Assembly (NCBI GenBank): GCA_049653045.1
Contig: JBASFN010000185.1
Location: 1-47,157, forward strand
Origin: UBA7657 sp049653045
GTDB taxonomy: Bacteria > Pseudomonadota > Alphaproteobacteria > Micavibrionales > Micavibrionaceae
Reading direction: 5' to 3'
DNA length: 47,157 nucleotides
The notes beneath the pieces were generated by a model. The model was given only the letters and a program-made list of their open reading frames with translations, did not search any database and was not told the DNA's origin. The position numbers and the translations under genes were made by a program. The number at the start of each line of letters is the position of its first letter. The first letter of the stretch is position 1. Below are positions 31,988 to 39,944 of this stretch, in pieces.

Positions 31988-32527
31988 TTAACCGCCCACT
32001 TTACGGACTTTGGATTTCTTTTTCTCGGCGGATTTGCTGGAGCCCTTGACGTCGGCCTTCAGGGACTTGTCTTCGGATTTCGGCGCCTTCGGCGCTTTTT
32101 CCTTGGATTTTTTGTCGTGCTCGGAGGATACGATTTCAATCGTGCCGCTGTCCTTGCCCTTGGCGTCTTCGTCGCGGTCGACCAGTTCGATTACGGCCAT
32201 CGGCGCGGCGTCACCGTAGCGAAAGCCAGCCTTGATAACGCGGGTGTAGCCACCCTTGCGGTCGGCGTAACGCTCGGCCAGTACGTCGAACAATTTCCGC
32301 ACTTGCGTTTCGTCGCGCAGCGTGGCGATTGCCTTCCGGCGGTTTGCGAGGCCGCCTTTTTTACCGAGGGTAATCAGTTTGTCGGTGTAGGGTTTCAGTT
32401 CCTTTGCCTTAGGCACGGTCGTCACGATCTGTTCGTGCTTAATGAGCGCAGCCGCCATGTTCGCCAGCATCGCCTTACGGTGGCTGGTATCGCGACCGAG
32501 TTTACGGTGTTTAATACGGTGTTTCAT
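31988..32527 (-). CDS. rplQ: 50S ribosomal protein L17, with long C-terminal extension
   Basis: The start is MKHRIKHRKLGRDTSHR, the universal L17 N-terminus, at 32527; a longer frame upstream is non-coding. The core continues through YTRVIKAGFRYGDAAPMAVIELVDRD. After that comes a ~55-residue Lys/Ser/Glu-rich tail (KDSGTIEIVSSEHDKKSKEK and on), which makes the protein 179 residues against about 120-140 in most bacteria. It is the last gene of the rpsM-rpsK-rpoA-rplQ unit, before the bidirectional terminator. Confidence 0.96.
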   Translation of the reverse strand: MKHRIKHRKLGRDTSHRKAMLANMAAALIKHEQIVTTVPKAKELKPYTDKLITLGKKGGLANRRKAIATLRDETQVRKLFDVLAERYADRKGGYTRVIKAGFRYGDAAPMAVIELVDRDEDAKGKDSGTIEIVSSEHDKKSKEKAPKAPKSEDKSLKADVKGSSKSAEKKKSKVRKVGG

Positions 32528-32657
32528 TTTAGTCTTCTTTCTCGCCACCAATGGCGCTTGCGGCTCCGGAAGGCCGGAAACCATGGAACAACCCTTTGTC
32601 ACTCATCCCAAAAATTGGATCGTCAACGAAGGGGGCGGGCAACATGCCCAAACTCAT

Positions 32658-33674
32658 TTAGAACTGCTGTTCGTCCACCTTTTTAATCAGGTCTTCGATG
32701 TTCTCAGGCGGCCAACCGTCCACCTGCATCCCCAGATGCAGACCCATAACGGTCAGCACTTCCTTGATCTCGTTCAGAGATTTACGGCCGAAGTTCGGCG
32801 TGCGGAGCATGTCGCCTTCGGATTTCTGAACCAGGTCGCCGATGTAAACGATGTTGTCGTTCTTGAGGCAGTTTGCGGAACGGACGGACAATTCCAGTTC
32901 GTCCACCTTGCGCAGCAGGTTGCGGTTGAAGGGGAGTTCTTCCGCTTCGTCGCGGCTTCCTGCCATTTCCGGTTCGTCAAAATTGATGAATACCTGCAAC
33001 TGGTCTTGCAGGATGCGCGCCGCATATGCAACGGAATCCTCGGGCGTAATCACGCCGTTGGTTTCAACCTGCAGGGTCAGCTTGTCGTAGTCCGTGATCT
33101 GGCCGACGCGGGTGTCTTCGACTTCGTAGGTCACTTTACGCACGGGCGAAAACACGCTGTCCACGGGGATGAGGCCGACAGGCGCTTCTTCCGGGCGGTT
33201 CTGGCTGGCGGGGCGGTAGCCCTTGCCGGTGTTGACGGTCATTTCCATGTTCAGCTTCGCGCCCTTGTCAAGCGTGCAGATGACGAGGTCGGGGTTCATA
33301 ATTTCAATGTCAGCACCCGCTTCGATCTGAGCAGCCGTTACTTCGCAGGGACCAACAGCCGACAGGCGCATCTTCTTTGGGCCTTCGGCGTGCATCCGCA
33401 CGGCCAAAGCCTTGACGTTTAAGATGATATCCGTGACATCTTCGCGCACACCCTCGATGGAGGAGAATTCATGCAGAACGCCGTCGATCTGGACTGCCGT
33501 AACGGCCGCGCCCTGAAGCGAGGACAAAAGAATGCGGCGCAGGGCGTTGCCCAACGTCAAGCCGAAGCCGCGTTCCAGCGGTTCAGCAACAACTTTACCC
33601 GTATTCGGCGCGCCGGATTTGTTGACTTCCAATTTGCCGGGTTTAATCAGTTCCTGCCAGTTTTTCTGTATCAT
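32658..33674 (-). CDS. rpoA: DNA-directed RNA polymerase subunit alpha
   Basis: This 338-residue alpha subunit assembles RNA polymerase and contacts regulators and UP elements. The N-terminal domain shows RGFGLTLGNALRRILLSSL and the assembly block VDSVFSPVRKVTYEVE. The C-terminal domain carries ANCLKNDNIVYIGDLVQK and RTPNFGRKSLNEIKEVL, the DNA-binding helices. It sits in the usual place between rpsK and rplQ. Confidence 0.98.
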   Translation of the reverse strand: MIQKNWQELIKPGKLEVNKSGAPNTGKVVAEPLERGFGLTLGNALRRILLSSLQGAAVTAVQIDGVLHEFSSIEGVREDVTDIILNVKALAVRMHAEGPKKMRLSAVGPCEVTAAQIEAGADIEIMNPDLVICTLDKGAKLNMEMTVNTGKGYRPASQNRPEEAPVGLIPVDSVFSPVRKVTYEVEDTRVGQITDYDKLTLQVETNGVITPEDSVAYAARILQDQLQVFINFDEPEMAGSRDEAEELPFNRNLLRKVDELELSVRSANCLKNDNIVYIGDLVQKSEGDMLRTPNFGRKSLNEIKEVLTVMGLHLGMQVDGWPPENIEDLIKKVDEQQF

Positions 33675-33714
33675 GATGTTTTTCCTTATTGATATAGCGT
33701 TAAGTGATAAGTTT

Positions 33715-33740
33715 TAAGCGGCAAGAGACCCTGCCGCTTA
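33715..33740 (-). repeat. Perfect 9-bp hairpin between rpsK and rpoA
   Basis: TAAGCGGCA and TGCCGCTTA form a perfect stem with an 8-base loop in the rpsK-rpoA gap. No T-run follows on the minus strand, so it is more likely an mRNA processing or stability hairpin than a terminator. It shares the TAAGCG core with the hairpin at 42491-42523. Confidence 0.6.
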
Positions 33741-33754
33741 CTACGCTTATTGCT

Positions 33755-34153
33755 TTAAACTCTTCTGCGCTTGGGCGGGCGGCAGCCGTTGTGCGGGACA
33801 GGCGTGATGTCCTTGATTGTGCGGATCGTGAAGCCCGCGCTTTGCAAACCGCGCAAAGCCGATTCGCGGCCCGAACCGGGACCCTTTACCCAGACTTCCA
33901 GTTCCTTCATGCCATGTTCCTGTGCCTTGCGGCCGGCATCTTCGGCGGCGAGCTGAGCAGCATAGGGCGTTGATTTACGCGATCCCTTGAAGCCCATCAA
34001 ACCGGCGGAAGACCACGACACGACATTGCCTTGCGCGTCGCTTATGGTGACCATGGTGTTGTTGAAAGTCGAATTAACGTGCGCCACGCCGGCAACGATG
34101 TTTTTACGTTCCTTGCGTTTAACGCGTGCGACGCCTGATTTTTCCTGTGACAT
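33755..34153 (-). CDS. rpsK: 30S ribosomal protein S11
   Basis: This 132-residue S11 sits at the platform of the small subunit near the mRNA exit. HVNSTFNNTMVTISDAQGN, SSAGLMGFKGSRKSTPYAAQ and the basic C-terminus DITPVPHNGCRPPKRRRV are diagnostic. It follows rpsM by 26 bases. Confidence 0.98.
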   Translation of the reverse strand: MSQEKSGVARVKRKERKNIVAGVAHVNSTFNNTMVTISDAQGNVVSWSSAGLMGFKGSRKSTPYAAQLAAEDAGRKAQEHGMKELEVWVKGPGSGRESALRGLQSAGFTIRTIKDITPVPHNGCRPPKRRRV

Positions 34154-34179
34154 TTTTTATCTCCTTGATGGCTGCGCGA

Positions 34180-34563
34180 TTATTTCTTCGCGATCGGTTT
34201 TTTACCGGCGATTGCTTTTGCCGGGCCCTTGCGGGTGCGTGCGTTGGTTTGGGTGCGTTGGCCGCGAACGGGAAGACCCGCACGGTGACGCAAACCACGA
34301 TAGCAGCGCATATCCTGCAAACGCTTAATGTTCAGGGAGACTTCGCGGCGCAGGTCGCCCTCAATCAGGTATCCGCCCTTTTCAATTTCAGAACGGATAC
34401 GGTTGAGGATTTCCTCGGTCGCTTCACCCATACGCATGCTGAGATCGATTCCCAGTTTCTCGCAGAGCTTTAAAGCTGTCGGACGGCCAATGCCGTGAAT
34501 ATAAGAAAGCGCAATCGGAATACGCTTTTTGTCGGGTACGTTAACGCCGGCAATACGTGCCAT
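34180..34563 (-). CDS. rpsM: 30S ribosomal protein S13
   Basis: This 127-residue S13 of the head of the small subunit contacts the P-site tRNA and the B1 bridges. MARIAGVNVPDKKRIPIAL, YIHGIGRPTALKLCEKLGI and CYRGLRHRAGLPVRGQRTQT are the usual blocks. It is the first gene after a promoter and a folded leader at 34564-34696, so it begins its own transcription unit here. Confidence 0.98.
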   Translation of the reverse strand: MARIAGVNVPDKKRIPIALSYIHGIGRPTALKLCEKLGIDLSMRMGEATEEILNRIRSEIEKGGYLIEGDLRREVSLNIKRLQDMRCYRGLRHRAGLPVRGQRTQTNARTRKGPAKAIAGKKPIAKK

Positions 34564-34587
34564 GGTATTTTCCTTTCATATCTTTAA

Positions 34588-34634
34588 CCAAACCGTCCAC
34601 AGGTCTGCCCATTACGCTTCCCCTGCCCGGTTTG
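34588..34634 (-). promoter_or_regulatory. Folded mRNA leader upstream of rpsM
   Basis: On the minus strand CAAACCG and CGGTTTG form a 7-bp outer helix (34628-34634 with 34589-34595), and inside it CAGG pairs with CCTG (34622-34625 with 34600-34603). The structure ends about 25 bases before the rpsM start. Its place suggests a ribosomal-protein autoregulatory site, but the effector is unknown. Confidence 0.45.
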
Positions 34635-34666
34635 TAAACATTGTCTTCAAGTGCTGAAGATGGCGG

Positions 34667-34696
34667 AATATAGGGGGTTGGGTGCTGATGAGTCAA
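34667..34696 (-). promoter_or_regulatory. Sigma-70 promoter upstream of rpsM
   Basis: On the minus strand TTGACT (34696-34691) and TATATT (34672-34667) are 18 bases apart. This is close to consensus and would start the rpsM-rpsK-rpoA-rplQ transcript independently of secY-adk. Confidence 0.65.
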
Positions 34697-34725
34697 TAGG
34701 TATTTTCACCCTAAAAACAGGCTTC

Positions 34726-35313
34726 TCAGACCACTTTGCGAGCCTCTAGGATGACGTCGATCTGCGCCGTTACGTCGTCAATTGTCGCCATGCCATCTAT
34801 TTTCCGTAACAACGATTTTCCTTCGTAATAAGGCAGGATCGGGGCGGTCTGGGCGCGGTAGACGCCGAGGCGTTTTTTCAAGGTCTCCTCGTTGTCGTCG
34901 GTACGAGCACCGCCGGTTTCTGCGGCTCTGACCTTGATACGGTCGATCAGAATTTTCTCATCCACTTCAAGGGACAGAACATGATCGATCTTGCGGTTCA
35001 TACCAGAGAGCATACCATCCAATGCCTCAGCCTGCGGTACGGTACGGGGGAAGCCATCAAGGATAAAGCCCTTTTCGCACTCCGACTGGGCGATGCAGTT
35101 GCCGATCAACTCAATGATAATACCATCGGAGACCAACTCTCCCGCGTCCAGCACGGATTGAATCCTGCGCCCGAGGGGGCTGTCGCTTGCCACTTCGGCG
35201 CGCAGCATGTCGCCGGTGGAAAGTTTTTTGATTTTATATTTGCTTTTTAGCCGATCGGCCTGCGTTCCCTTGCCTGCGCCCGGCGGGCCGAAAATAACGA
35301 GATTTAAAGACAT
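34726..35313 (-). CDS. adk: Adenylate kinase
   Basis: This 195-residue enzyme interconverts ATP plus AMP with two ADP. The P-loop GPPGAGKGTQADRL lies at 8-21, followed by the AMP-site STGDMLRAEV and GFILDGFPRTVPQAEAL. The short LID (RAAETGGARTDD) lacks the zinc cysteines. The start is the ATG at 35313 (MSLNLVIFGPPG) with GGA upstream; the reading from a TTG two codons earlier is less likely. It sits 30 bases after secY, a common order in alphaproteobacteria. Confidence 0.97.
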   Translation of the reverse strand: MSLNLVIFGPPGAGKGTQADRLKSKYKIKKLSTGDMLRAEVASDSPLGRRIQSVLDAGELVSDGIIIELIGNCIAQSECEKGFILDGFPRTVPQAEALDGMLSGMNRKIDHVLSLEVDEKILIDRIKVRAAETGGARTDDNEETLKKRLGVYRAQTAPILPYYEGKSLLRKIDGMATIDDVTAQIDVILEARKVV

Positions 35314-35343
35314 TATCAATCCTTTGAAAAAATGGAGACCGGA

Positions 35344-36681
35344 TTATTTCCCGCGTAACTTCGCCTTTTTAATCAGCCCTTCGTACTGGTGCGCGATCAT
35401 GTGGGAATGGATTTGCGATACCGTGTCCATCGTCACCGATACGACGATGAGCAAACTTGTCCCGCCGAAGGCAAATTGTAGGCCGTATTTGGAAATCAGA
35501 AATTCAGGCAGAACGCAGATAAACACAAGATACAGAGAACCAATCGTCGTAATGCGGGTCAGAATGTAATCCAGATGGTCGGCGGTGTTTTTGCCGGGGC
35601 GGATGCCGGGAATAAAGCCTCCGTATTTCCGCAGCATCTCGGCATTTTCCTCGGGGTTAAACACAACCGCCGTATAGAAAAAACAGAAGAACATAATCAA
35701 TGAACCATAGAGCAGCATAAATATTGGCTGACCGTGCGCGAGATACCGGGCGATGGCCGCCGTGAAATCACCGCCGTCCGCCCCGGCAAAACCAACGATC
35801 GTCAGGGGCAACAACAGGAGGGACGATGCAAAAATCGGCGGAATAACGCCTGCGGTGTTGAGCTTCAGCGGAATATGGTTGGTCGTGCCACCCTGCATCC
35901 GGTTGCCCATCTGGCGCTTGGGATATTGCACGATCACACGGCGTTGGGCGCGCTCCATAAAGACGATAAAAGCAATCACACCCACGATCATGGCGAAAAA
36001 GAGCAGTATTTCGGCAAAACCGAACTCTCCCTGGCGACCCATTTCGAGGACACTAACCAAGGCACGGGGGAGACCCGCAACGATTCCGGCGAAAATGATC
36101 AGCGACGTGCCGTTGCCGATGCCGCGTGCGGTGATCTGCTCGCCGAGCCAGAGCAGAAACATCGTGCCGCCGACAATGGTAATCACCGTTGAAACACGGA
36201 AATACATACCGGGATGAATGACGGCGGAGCCTGCCTGCCCGCTCCACCCTTCGAGACCGACCGCCACGCCATAGGCCTGAACGGTGGCAAGAATGACAGT
36301 GAGATAACGCGTGTACTGATTTATTTTCATGCGTCCGACTTCACCTTCCTTTTTCAGCGTTTCAAGCTGTTTGGATAAGGATGTTGCAAGCTGCATAATG
36401 ATCGAAGCCGAGATATAAGGCATGATCCCAAGGACAAAAATCGTCATACGCTGGAGCGATCCGCCGGAGAACATATTGAACATATCGAGGATACCGCCGC
36501 CCTTTTGCGCGAAATTCTCGGCCCAGACATGCGGGTCGATGCCGGGAACGGGGATATACGTGCCGAGACGGAAAACGAGAAGTGCGCCCACCACAAACAG
36601 CAAACGCTGTTTCAATTCGGTTGCTTTGGCCAGCGTGCCCCAGTTTGCGCTACGGGCGAGTTGTTCGGCAGCAGATACCAT
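35344..36681 (-). CDS. secY: Protein translocase subunit SecY
   Basis: This 445-residue, ten-helix channel protein moves proteins through or into the inner membrane with SecE, SecG and SecA. The N-terminus AKATELKQRLLFVVGALLVFRLGTYIPVPG, the loop IFVLGIMPYISASIIMQL and the block YPKRQMGNRMQGGTTNHIPLKLN are diagnostic. A terminator and a promoter candidate separate it from rplO, so it can be expressed apart from the spc operon. Confidence 0.98.
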   Translation of the reverse strand: MVSAAEQLARSANWGTLAKATELKQRLLFVVGALLVFRLGTYIPVPGIDPHVWAENFAQKGGGILDMFNMFSGGSLQRMTIFVLGIMPYISASIIMQLATSLSKQLETLKKEGEVGRMKINQYTRYLTVILATVQAYGVAVGLEGWSGQAGSAVIHPGMYFRVSTVITIVGGTMFLLWLGEQITARGIGNGTSLIIFAGIVAGLPRALVSVLEMGRQGEFGFAEILLFFAMIVGVIAFIVFMERAQRRVIVQYPKRQMGNRMQGGTTNHIPLKLNTAGVIPPIFASSLLLLPLTIVGFAGADGGDFTAAIARYLAHGQPIFMLLYGSLIMFFCFFYTAVVFNPEENAEMLRKYGGFIPGIRPGKNTADHLDYILTRITTIGSLYLVFICVLPEFLISKYGLQFAFGGTSLLIVVSVTMDTVSQIHSHMIAHQYEGLIKKAKLRGK

Positions 36682-36719
36682 AAGAAATTCCTCGTTTCCA
36701 ATATTTTAAGACTGAAGAA

Positions 36720-36748
36720 TAGATAAAGAAAACCCCGCCCTCCGGCAA
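36720..36748 (-). promoter_or_regulatory. Putative promoter of secY-adk
   Basis: On the minus strand TTGCCG (36748-36743) and TATCTA (36725-36720) are 17 bases apart, just after the terminator at 36773-36801. It would allow secY-adk to be transcribed separately. Confidence 0.45.
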
Positions 36749-36772
36749 GCCCCATGCATACAAAAAACACAT

Positions 36773-36801
36773 AAAAAACCCCGCTAGGTGCGGGGTTTTT
36801 T
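36773..36801. terminator. Bidirectional intrinsic terminator between rplO and secY
   Basis: CCCCGC (36779-36784) pairs with GCGGGG (36790-36795), flanked by AAAAAA and TTTTTT. On the minus strand it follows the rplO stop (36826) by about 25 bases and precedes secY. Read from the plus strand it is equally good. Confidence 0.85.
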
Positions 36802-36825
36802 AATTCTATTCCGTCTTTAGCCGCT

Positions 36826-37341
36826 TTATTGCGCCTTGTTGCGAACAGGGCGTTTTACGGGGGCGACTTCTTTTACGATCAATTCGATCTTGCCGCCTGC
36901 TTTTTCAACGGCTGCCGTTGCCGATTTGGAGGCTTTCGTGATTTTCAGATCAACCTTCGTTTTCAGCGTGCCGTTACCGAGCAGTTTCACGCCATCGCGC
37001 TTGCGGCTCAGGATGCCGGAGGCAACCAATGCGTCTTCATCGATCAGTTTCTTTGCATCGATTTTCTTCGCATCAATAGCGTCCTGAAGCTGGCCGAGAT
37101 TGATTTCGACCAGATTGGTGCTGAACGCAGCGTTGCTGAAACCGAGCTTGGGCAGACGACGATAAAGGGGTGTCTGGCCGCCTTCAAAGCCGCGCATACC
37201 GGAAACGCCTGTGCGGGCTTTTTGACCCTTCACGCCGCGACCAGAGGTTTTTCCCTTGCCGGAGCCTATACCACGGCCGACATGCAAGCGTTTCTTTTTA
37301 GAACCCGGTTTGGGCGAGAGTTGATTAAGTTTCATCTTCAA
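36826..37341 (-). CDS. rplO: 50S ribosomal protein L15
   Basis: This 171-residue L15 has the glycine-rich N-terminus (LSPKPGSKKKRLHVGRGIGS then GKTSGRGVKGQKAR) that binds 23S rRNA, and LPKLGFSNAAFSTNLVEINL. It is somewhat longer than the usual ~145-160, ending in a Lys/Ala-rich stretch. It is the last gene before the terminator that splits the cluster from secY. Confidence 0.97.
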   Translation of the reverse strand: MKMKLNQLSPKPGSKKKRLHVGRGIGSGKGKTSGRGVKGQKARTGVSGMRGFEGGQTPLYRRLPKLGFSNAAFSTNLVEINLGQLQDAIDAKKIDAKKLIDEDALVASGILSRKRDGVKLLGNGTLKTKVDLKITKASKSATAAVEKAGGKIELIVKEVAPVKRPVRNKAQ

Positions 37342-37354
37342 TATCCTTTACGAT

Positions 37355-37600
37355 TTAAGCCGCGTCTTCAACTTTAACGAGGTGATGGACGCTATTAATC
37401 ATGCCGCGCACAGCAGGTGTGTCTTCCAGTTCGCGCACACGACCCAGCTTGTTCAGGCCAAGACCAATCAAGGTCTGACGCTGATAGTCCTGACGGCCAA
37501 TCGGCGATCCGGTTTGCGTTACACGCACCATCTTGCCCGATTTCTTTGCAGCCGGTTTTTTTGCCGGGGCTTTTTTCGCTGTTTCTTTTTTTTCAGTCAT
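37355..37600 (-). CDS. rpmD: 50S ribosomal protein L30, with N-terminal KA-rich extension
   Basis: The L30 core is VRVTQTGSPIGRQDYQRQTL then GLGLNKLGRVRELEDTPAVR, about 58 residues. Before it lies a 23-residue Lys/Ala/Pro extension (TEKKETAKKAPAKKPAAKK), which makes 81 residues against about 60 normally. An internal ATG at the core start (MVRVTQ) would give the usual length, but the good position after the rpsE stop favours the longer form. Confidence 0.93.
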   Translation of the reverse strand: MTEKKETAKKAPAKKPAAKKSGKMVRVTQTGSPIGRQDYQRQTLIGLGLNKLGRVRELEDTPAVRGMINSVHHLVKVEDAA

Positions 37601-37631
37601 GGCCTTTTTCCTAAACCCTAATTTCTAAAGT

Positions 37632-38225
37632 TTATTCCTTGTCTTCTTTTTTATCTTCTGCATCGTCGCCCATTTTCGTATCGCGGTTGGATACGACCTC
37701 ACCGACTTTTTTATTGCGGCGGTTGGCAACGTGACGGGGGCTTTGCATATTCTCCAGTGCGGCGAACGTGGCGTTCACCATGCTGTAGGGATTGCTCGAG
37801 CCGAGTGCTTTCGCAACGACGTCCTGAATGCCAAGAGCTTCGAATACAGCGCGCATCGGGCCTCCGGCGATGATTCCCGTTCCTTTCGGAGCGGTACGCA
37901 GAACAACCTTACCAGCACCATGGCGACCTTTTACGTCGTGGTGGATCGTGCGCCCTTCGCGCAGGGGAACGCGGATCATTTTGCGTTTTGCTTGTTCGGT
38001 GGCCTTTTTGATTGCCTCGGGAACTTCACGGGATTTCGCGTGGCCGTGACCAACGCGGCCTTTGCCGTCACCGACAACCACGAGAGCGGCAAACGCAAAG
38101 CGGCGTCCGCCTTTTACGGTTTTGGAAACGCGGTTGATACCAACCAGACGTTCAACCAATTCCGGCTGTTCGTCCCGTTCTCCACGTTCGCGGCGTTGTT
38201 CTCCGCCTTCTCTTCCACGAGCCAT
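37632..38225 (-). CDS. rpsE: 30S ribosomal protein S5
   Basis: This 197-residue S5 contains LVERLVGINRVSKTVKGGRR, FAALVVVGDGKGRVGHGHAK, and RTAPKGTGIIAGGPMRAVFE. It helps translational fidelity. The N-terminus is a charged Arg/Glu/Gly stretch (ARGREGGEQRRERGERDE) and the C-terminus an acidic tail (DDAEDKKEDKE), both longer than in E. coli. It lies between rplR and rpmD as usual. Confidence 0.98.
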   Translation of the reverse strand: MARGREGGEQRRERGERDEQPELVERLVGINRVSKTVKGGRRFAFAALVVVGDGKGRVGHGHAKSREVPEAIKKATEQAKRKMIRVPLREGRTIHHDVKGRHGAGKVVLRTAPKGTGIIAGGPMRAVFEALGIQDVVAKALGSSNPYSMVNATFAALENMQSPRHVANRRNKKVGEVVSNRDTKMGDDAEDKKEDKE

Positions 38226-38246
38226 TTTATAGTCCTTCCTTAGCGA

Positions 38247-38627
38247 TTAAAAATTCAGGCCGCCTTCGCGTGCCCCGTCAGCCAACGCTTTCACGCGGCC
38301 ATGATACAAATAACTTCCACGGTCGAAGACTACCTTGTCGATTCCAGCCTTTTTCGCACGTTCGGCGACGAGTTTGCCGACAGCCGTGGCCGCGTCTTTC
38401 GTTGCGCCAGATTTCACTTTTCCCTTTACATCTGCATCCAACGTGGACGCAGCGGCGAGGGTTATGCCACGAATATCGTCGATCACTTGCGCGTAAATCT
38501 GACGACCGGAGCGGAATACCGACAGGCGTGCGCGGGTTTCGCGATTTTTCACCTGATTGATGTTGACCTTGCGGATTTTGTTCCGTGTGCGGAACGTCCT
38601 GCGTTGTACTGCGTTCAAAGCTGCCAT
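38247..38627 (-). CDS. rplR: 50S ribosomal protein L18
   Basis: This 126-residue L18 binds 5S rRNA with L5 and L25. RARLSVFRSGRQIYAQVIDD and the C-terminal VVFDRGSYLYHGRVKALADG AREGGL region are typical. It follows rplF by 11 bases. Confidence 0.97.
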   Translation of the reverse strand: MAALNAVQRRTFRTRNKIRKVNINQVKNRETRARLSVFRSGRQIYAQVIDDIRGITLAAASTLDADVKGKVKSGATKDAATAVGKLVAERAKKAGIDKVVFDRGSYLYHGRVKALADGAREGGLNF

Positions 38628-38638
38628 TGTACTGTTCC

Positions 38639-39184
38639 TTACTTCTTCTTACCTTCTTTACGCAGGATATACTCATCCGTGTAGCGGATGCCTTTGCCCT
38701 TGTACGGCTCGGGCGGCTTGTAGCCACGGATGTTGGCGGCCACCTGGCCGACCAGCTGCTTATCGATTCCTGTTACAGTCAGAGCGGTTTGCTCATGGAC
38801 GGCAACTTTAATCCCGGCGGGGATTTTGTAGCGAATTTCATGCGAAAAACCAAGAGACATCACTAGGTCTGTGCCCTGGAGATTGGCGCGGTAACCGACG
38901 CCCTTGATTTCCATTTTCTTGGTATAGCCTTCAGCGACACCTTCAATCATATTTTTAACCAAAACGCGCATCGTTGGCCAGATTTTCAGCGCCATACCGC
39001 TTTTGTTGCGCGGCAGAAGGCGAACTGCTTTCTTACCATCGACTTCCTCGATTGCGACCGAGACATCCTCGTGGATCTCCATCGATTGCTCGCCGAGTTT
39101 GCCTTTAACCTTGACGGTCTGACCGTTGACTTGGACTTCAACCCCTGCAGGGATGACGACCGGATTTTTTCCTACGCGTGACAT
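38639..39184 (-). CDS. rplF: 50S ribosomal protein L6
   Basis: This 181-residue L6 starts MSRVGKNPVVIPAGVEV at 39184; an in-frame extension to 39238 would run into rpsH and is rejected. YRANLQGTDLVMSLGFSHEI and RGYKPPEPYKGKGIRYTDE are the conserved blocks near the sarcin-ricin loop contact. Confidence 0.97.
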   Translation of the reverse strand: MSRVGKNPVVIPAGVEVQVNGQTVKVKGKLGEQSMEIHEDVSVAIEEVDGKKAVRLLPRNKSGMALKIWPTMRVLVKNMIEGVAEGYTKKMEIKGVGYRANLQGTDLVMSLGFSHEIRYKIPAGIKVAVHEQTALTVTGIDKQLVGQVAANIRGYKPPEPYKGKGIRYTDEYILRKEGKKK

Positions 39185-39203
39185 GGCTGTTTCTTTCCTT
39201 AAA

Positions 39204-39602
39204 TCAGAATACCTGGCAGAGAATTTCACCGCCGACATTCGCGGCGCGCGCCTTGCTGTCCGCCATCACGCCGCGAGGCGTGGAGACGACCAGGATTCCC
39301 AAACCGTTATAAAAACGTGGCAAGTCCTTGACGTTCGAGTAAACGCGGCGACCGGGCTTTGATACGCGATCAATGATACGGATCACGCCTTTGCCTTCGG
39401 CATATTTCAACTCGATAATCAAAACTTTTTTGTTCCCATCACGTTGCTCGATCCGGTATTCGCGGATAAAGCCTTCGTCTTTCAGAACGGCGCAAACATT
39501 CTCGTGCAGGCGTGAGTGTGGGCACTCAATCACCGGCTTTGCGGCTTGCTGGCCGTTCCGGATGCGGGAGAGCATATCGCTCAAAGGGTCATTCATTGAC
39601 AT
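39204..39602 (-). CDS. rpsH: 30S ribosomal protein S8
   Basis: This 132-residue S8 binds the central domain of 16S rRNA. NDPLSDMLSRIRNGQQA at the start and YNGLGILVVSTPRGVMADSK near the C-terminus are diagnostic. In E. coli S8 represses the spc operon at the L5 gene; no clear copy of that site was identified here. Confidence 0.98.
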   Translation of the reverse strand: MSMNDPLSDMLSRIRNGQQAAKPVIECPHSRLHENVCAVLKDEGFIREYRIEQRDGNKKVLIIELKYAEGKGVIRIIDRVSKPGRRVYSNVKDLPRFYNGLGILVVSTPRGVMADSKARAANVGGEILCQVF

Positions 39603-39614
39603 CGTTGGCTCTCC

Positions 39615-39920
39615 TTACCAGCTTGATTTCGTGACGCCCGGAAGCTCGCCGCGCGAGGCAAGCTGACGCAGGGCAATACGGGACAGGTTCAATTTACGAT
39701 AGTACGCACGCGGACGGCCGGTCAGGGCGCAGCGGTTGCGGATACGGATTTTCGAGCCGTTACGCGGCATTTCGGCAAGTTTCAGCACGGCCGCAAAACG
39801 CTCCTCCGGCGAGATGGTCTTGCTCTTGATGATCGCCTTAAGCTTGGCGCGCTTGTTGGCGTCGCGCTTGACCATACGGCGGCGTTTTGCGTTGCGTTCC
39901 AGTGAGCAGGTCTTTGCCAT
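39615..39920 (-). CDS. rpsN: 30S ribosomal protein S14 (zinc-independent type)
   Basis: This 101-residue S14 of the long, cysteine-poor (C-minus) form has RNRCALTGRPRAYYRKLNLS and RIALRQLASRGELPGVTKSSW. The CXXC pairs of the zinc type are absent. It lies between rplE and rpsH as usual. Confidence 0.98.
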   Translation of the reverse strand: MAKTCSLERNAKRRRMVKRDANKRAKLKAIIKSKTISPEERFAAVLKLAEMPRNGSKIRIRNRCALTGRPRAYYRKLNLSRIALRQLASRGELPGVTKSSW

Positions 39921-39944
39921 TTATAGTTTCCTTCTTCCTAAAAA

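Noticed and set aside
32528..32602. N-terminal extension of L17
   Set aside because: The universal L17 start MKHRIKHRKLGR is at 32527; the upstream codons are non-homologous.
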